A stretch of DNA of 34,806 nt. Source: Bacteroidetes bacterium UBA2364 (GTDB lineage Bacteria > Bacteroidota > Rhodothermia > Rhodothermales > UBA2364). The position numbers and the translations under genes are program-made. How positions within the stretch are numbered: the first letter of the stretch is position 1; the number at the start of each line of letters is the position of its first letter. Positions 34,501 through 34,806 of this stretch are shown piece after piece. Under the pieces are notes generated by a model. It had not been told where the DNA came from. It worked only from the letters and a program-made list of their open reading frames with translations, and did no database searches. The DNA lies in assembly GCA_002344075.1 (NCBI GenBank), contig DDTM01000097.1, positions 1 to 34,806 of the forward strand. The letters are read 5' to 3'.

Positions 34501-34806
34501 TGTAAGCGCAAATCTTGAACGCGCAAATCTTGTAAGCGCAAATCTTGAAAACGCAATTCTTGTAAGCGCAAATCTTGAACGCGCAAATCTTGTAAGCGCA
34601 ATTCTTGAAAACGCAATTCTTGAAAACGCAATTCTTGAACGCGCAAATCTTGTAAGCGCAAATCTTGATAGCGCATATCTTGATAGCGCATATCTTGTAA
34701 GCGCAATTCTTTATGGCGCAGATTTATCTTCTGCCGATTTTCGCCATTCAAAATGGGATCGGGGAGTGAAGTTCGGGAAAGATTTTCGGGGTGAATACAC
34801 ACGGGG
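31508..34806 (+). CDS. NACHT-type STAND NTPase with pentapeptide-repeat domain (3' end outside window)
   Basis: The frame is open from ATG 31508 to the right edge (1099 full codons); an in-frame TAG 12 bases earlier fixes the start region. Residues 1-290 are mostly helical and match no domain I know. The ATPase has Walker A GHPGQGKS (299-306), Walker B ILILDGLDEL (Asp375, Asp378-Glu379) and sensor-like VLLTSRT (Arg417). Later come QPLLLQMVAM and the NACHT-typical IEFLHKSLWEYLAAERLF (637-654). A helical stretch runs to 880, then 40 pentapeptide units (881-1080), then a tail matching the fragment at 27.3 kb. There is no signal or membrane helix, so it should act in the cytoplasm. NACHT proteins are ATP-switched scaffolds that oligomerise on sensing a trigger, and several bacterial ones block phage. 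Sensor and effector roles here are inferred. Confidence 0.9.
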   Translation, partial: MRIAIGQDKKKISEHGKNVLQGILNNLDDLADLKFGSFLREAYKDIQDKTPEQHAFLWLQSALIHAWIECLRQYHNDYAFDVSLYRKEGILDVLQDRFEINEDFYQKPDEQPFVIEAQHSFETWLQNEDMEARLKKKYVLQYPTFVAKALYTALQADTSQSAFIDTALNDKFLPYQKRELRWREQQQTWKQLYETTDAFGKEFALKDAYIMPRFKLFSGHKHTKEDDIFATKTVENPRLQQEWRRNRTAQYDFIEPCETLVKQNLHDFLHAFAQGKLHNLALSKLDKEAEKARFLLLLGHPGQGKSSCCLRFMHDLATHESTETKPLYFVKLRNLEDQDTFWGNPLHTLKTWFAQKHRFDDADFEFKEDGILILDGLDELYMQQGRGDTDVKSFLDVLNAQLKRDEYRTLRVLLTSRTMYVPLHQLEHLKTDVLVAHLADLSLDKQKTYVETYQNITQKTALPLAEFLQNTNKQENKLYQNVGELLAQPLLLQMVAMSEIAITKGMNRATLYEELFNKLIQKSIEREQPKTDSKGKSRLGSLTPKIEAEKHIARSFLRDMAYFIFLNRHEYIRHTDFEDTEGLLRKSANTFAKAIGRESFKDLEANLRSLFSAFYFVQVPTSAKDKIAEATQAQYAIEFLHKSLWEYLAAERLFTRLCRILTFQDEDANFYDAQTVLAKLHELLAYKWLSPEIVQYFHDICHRYANNPKHDTERHKIRQRLAELLPKLIRRDFVYALTNDGLPPIEAALNTFYGVWILCTNLLSGKEKLTWDTFVDAEMKTYEQSETAKEERAELDKLSYWDLTEKREIIEKYRAPLYQGTEEKHLALKMDVLMNCQEWERNKVSMLLFALCHQHHQFIQQDLGDWDTWQLSIAYQNWKNANWAGANLDSANLKGAILENANLYGAILERAILDSAYLKCAILENANLDSANLDSAYLVSANLDSANLYRANLVSANLENAILENAILVSANLYSANLDGANLENANLENAILENAILVSANLERANLVSANLENAILVSANLERANLVSAILENAILENAILERANLVSANLDSAYLDSAYLVSAILYGADLSSADFRHSKWDRGVKFGKDFRGEYTR
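34148..34747 (+). repeat. 15-bp tandem repeat encoding 40 pentapeptide units
   Basis: Forty consecutive 15-base units encode A-[N/I/Y]-L-x-x pentapeptides; the first (ANWAG) and last two (ADLSS, ADFRH) diverge. The inner units use almost the same codons: GCA, then AAT, ATT or TAT, then CTT. After that comes a pair from a small set: GAA AAC, GAT AGC, GTA AGC, GAA CGC or TAT plus AGC/GGC/CGC. Such codon uniformity points to recent expansion at the DNA level. The predicted fold is a right-handed quadrilateral beta-helix of about ten coils. Confidence 0.95.
34493..34612 (+). repeat. 60-bp higher-order duplication inside the pentapeptide array
   Basis: Units 23-26 (AILVS, ANLER, ANLVS, ANLEN) are followed by units 27-30 (AILVS, ANLER, ANLVS, AILEN). 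The two 60-base blocks differ at one base. Four units equal one full turn of the predicted beta-helix, so the duplication would add exactly one coil. Confidence 0.85.
34708..34806 (+). repeat. Direct repeat copy 2 of the pentapeptide-gene 3' module
   Basis: This is the partner of 27286-27384 (97 of 99 bases identical by eye), cut by the window edge. It covers the last repeat units and the start of the non-repeat tail of the NACHT protein. Confidence 0.9.

Noticed and set aside
34148..34747. Short regular repeats that might suggest a CRISPR array or minisatellite
   Set aside because: The units are 15 bases, contiguous without unique spacers, and encode pentapeptides in frame with the upstream ATPase.
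34260..34802. Minus-strand open frame of 180 codons with a repeating (L/F)QEL/LQDLR pattern
   Set aside because: It is the antisense reading of the 15-bp repeat. Any stop-free 15-base unit stays open when repeated. The plus-strand frame continues a full NACHT protein.

Overview
The window looks like a chromosomal segment of a Bacteroidota-type bacterium, possibly a Rhodothermia-like lineage; the phylum rests on evidence, the lineage is a guess. Supporting signs are a SusC/SusD outer-membrane pair, an Oar-type TonB-dependent receptor, lipoproteins with N-terminal cysteines and mostly weak or absent Shine-Dalgarno sites. I found no rRNA, tRNA, CRISPR array or insertion sequence.

Layout. Bases 1-711 (minus) are the 3' part of an RHS/YD-repeat gene with no start codon. 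Bases 738-6885 (minus) hold a likely operon read right to left: HIT protein, lipoprotein, PriA, lipoprotein esterase, then a GT4 glycosyltransferase set apart by a hairpin terminator. Bases 7012-8185 (plus) hold a pterin pair, a PTPS-type synthase and GTP cyclohydrolase I, convergent with a class I/II aminotransferase (8189-9361). Bases 9927-14129 are a SusC/SusD pair with no degradative enzyme nearby. Bases 14296-16127 (minus) are a second GT4 glycosyltransferase overlapping a sphingomyelin-synthase-like PAP2 membrane enzyme. Bases 16556-19708 are the Oar-type receptor. PlsC acyltransferase and a group II PLP decarboxylase (minus) follow, then a CreD-like membrane protein and epoxyqueuosine reductase QueG (plus), the latter trailed in frame by an ankyrin-like remnant.

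From about 25.2 kb the window looks accessory and mosaic. A divergent HxlR regulator / quinone-oxidoreductase pair with a PAP2 phosphatase sits in visibly AT-richer DNA. Next come an orphan pentapeptide-repeat tail (27215-27490) and a pair of exported peptidases, M24 and M1. The window ends in a large open gene (31508 to the right edge) for a NACHT-type STAND NTPase fused to a very regular pentapeptide-repeat domain. The orphan tail at 27.3 kb and the end of the NACHT gene share 97 of 99 bases, so they are copies of one module.

Most notable is the NACHT-pentapeptide protein. Its layout is an unrecognised N-terminal region of about 290 residues, a P-loop NACHT ATPase, a helical region and 40 pentapeptide units encoded by an almost uniform 15-bp DNA repeat. 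This resembles bacterial NLR-like proteins, several of which act in phage defence. Its role here is inference.
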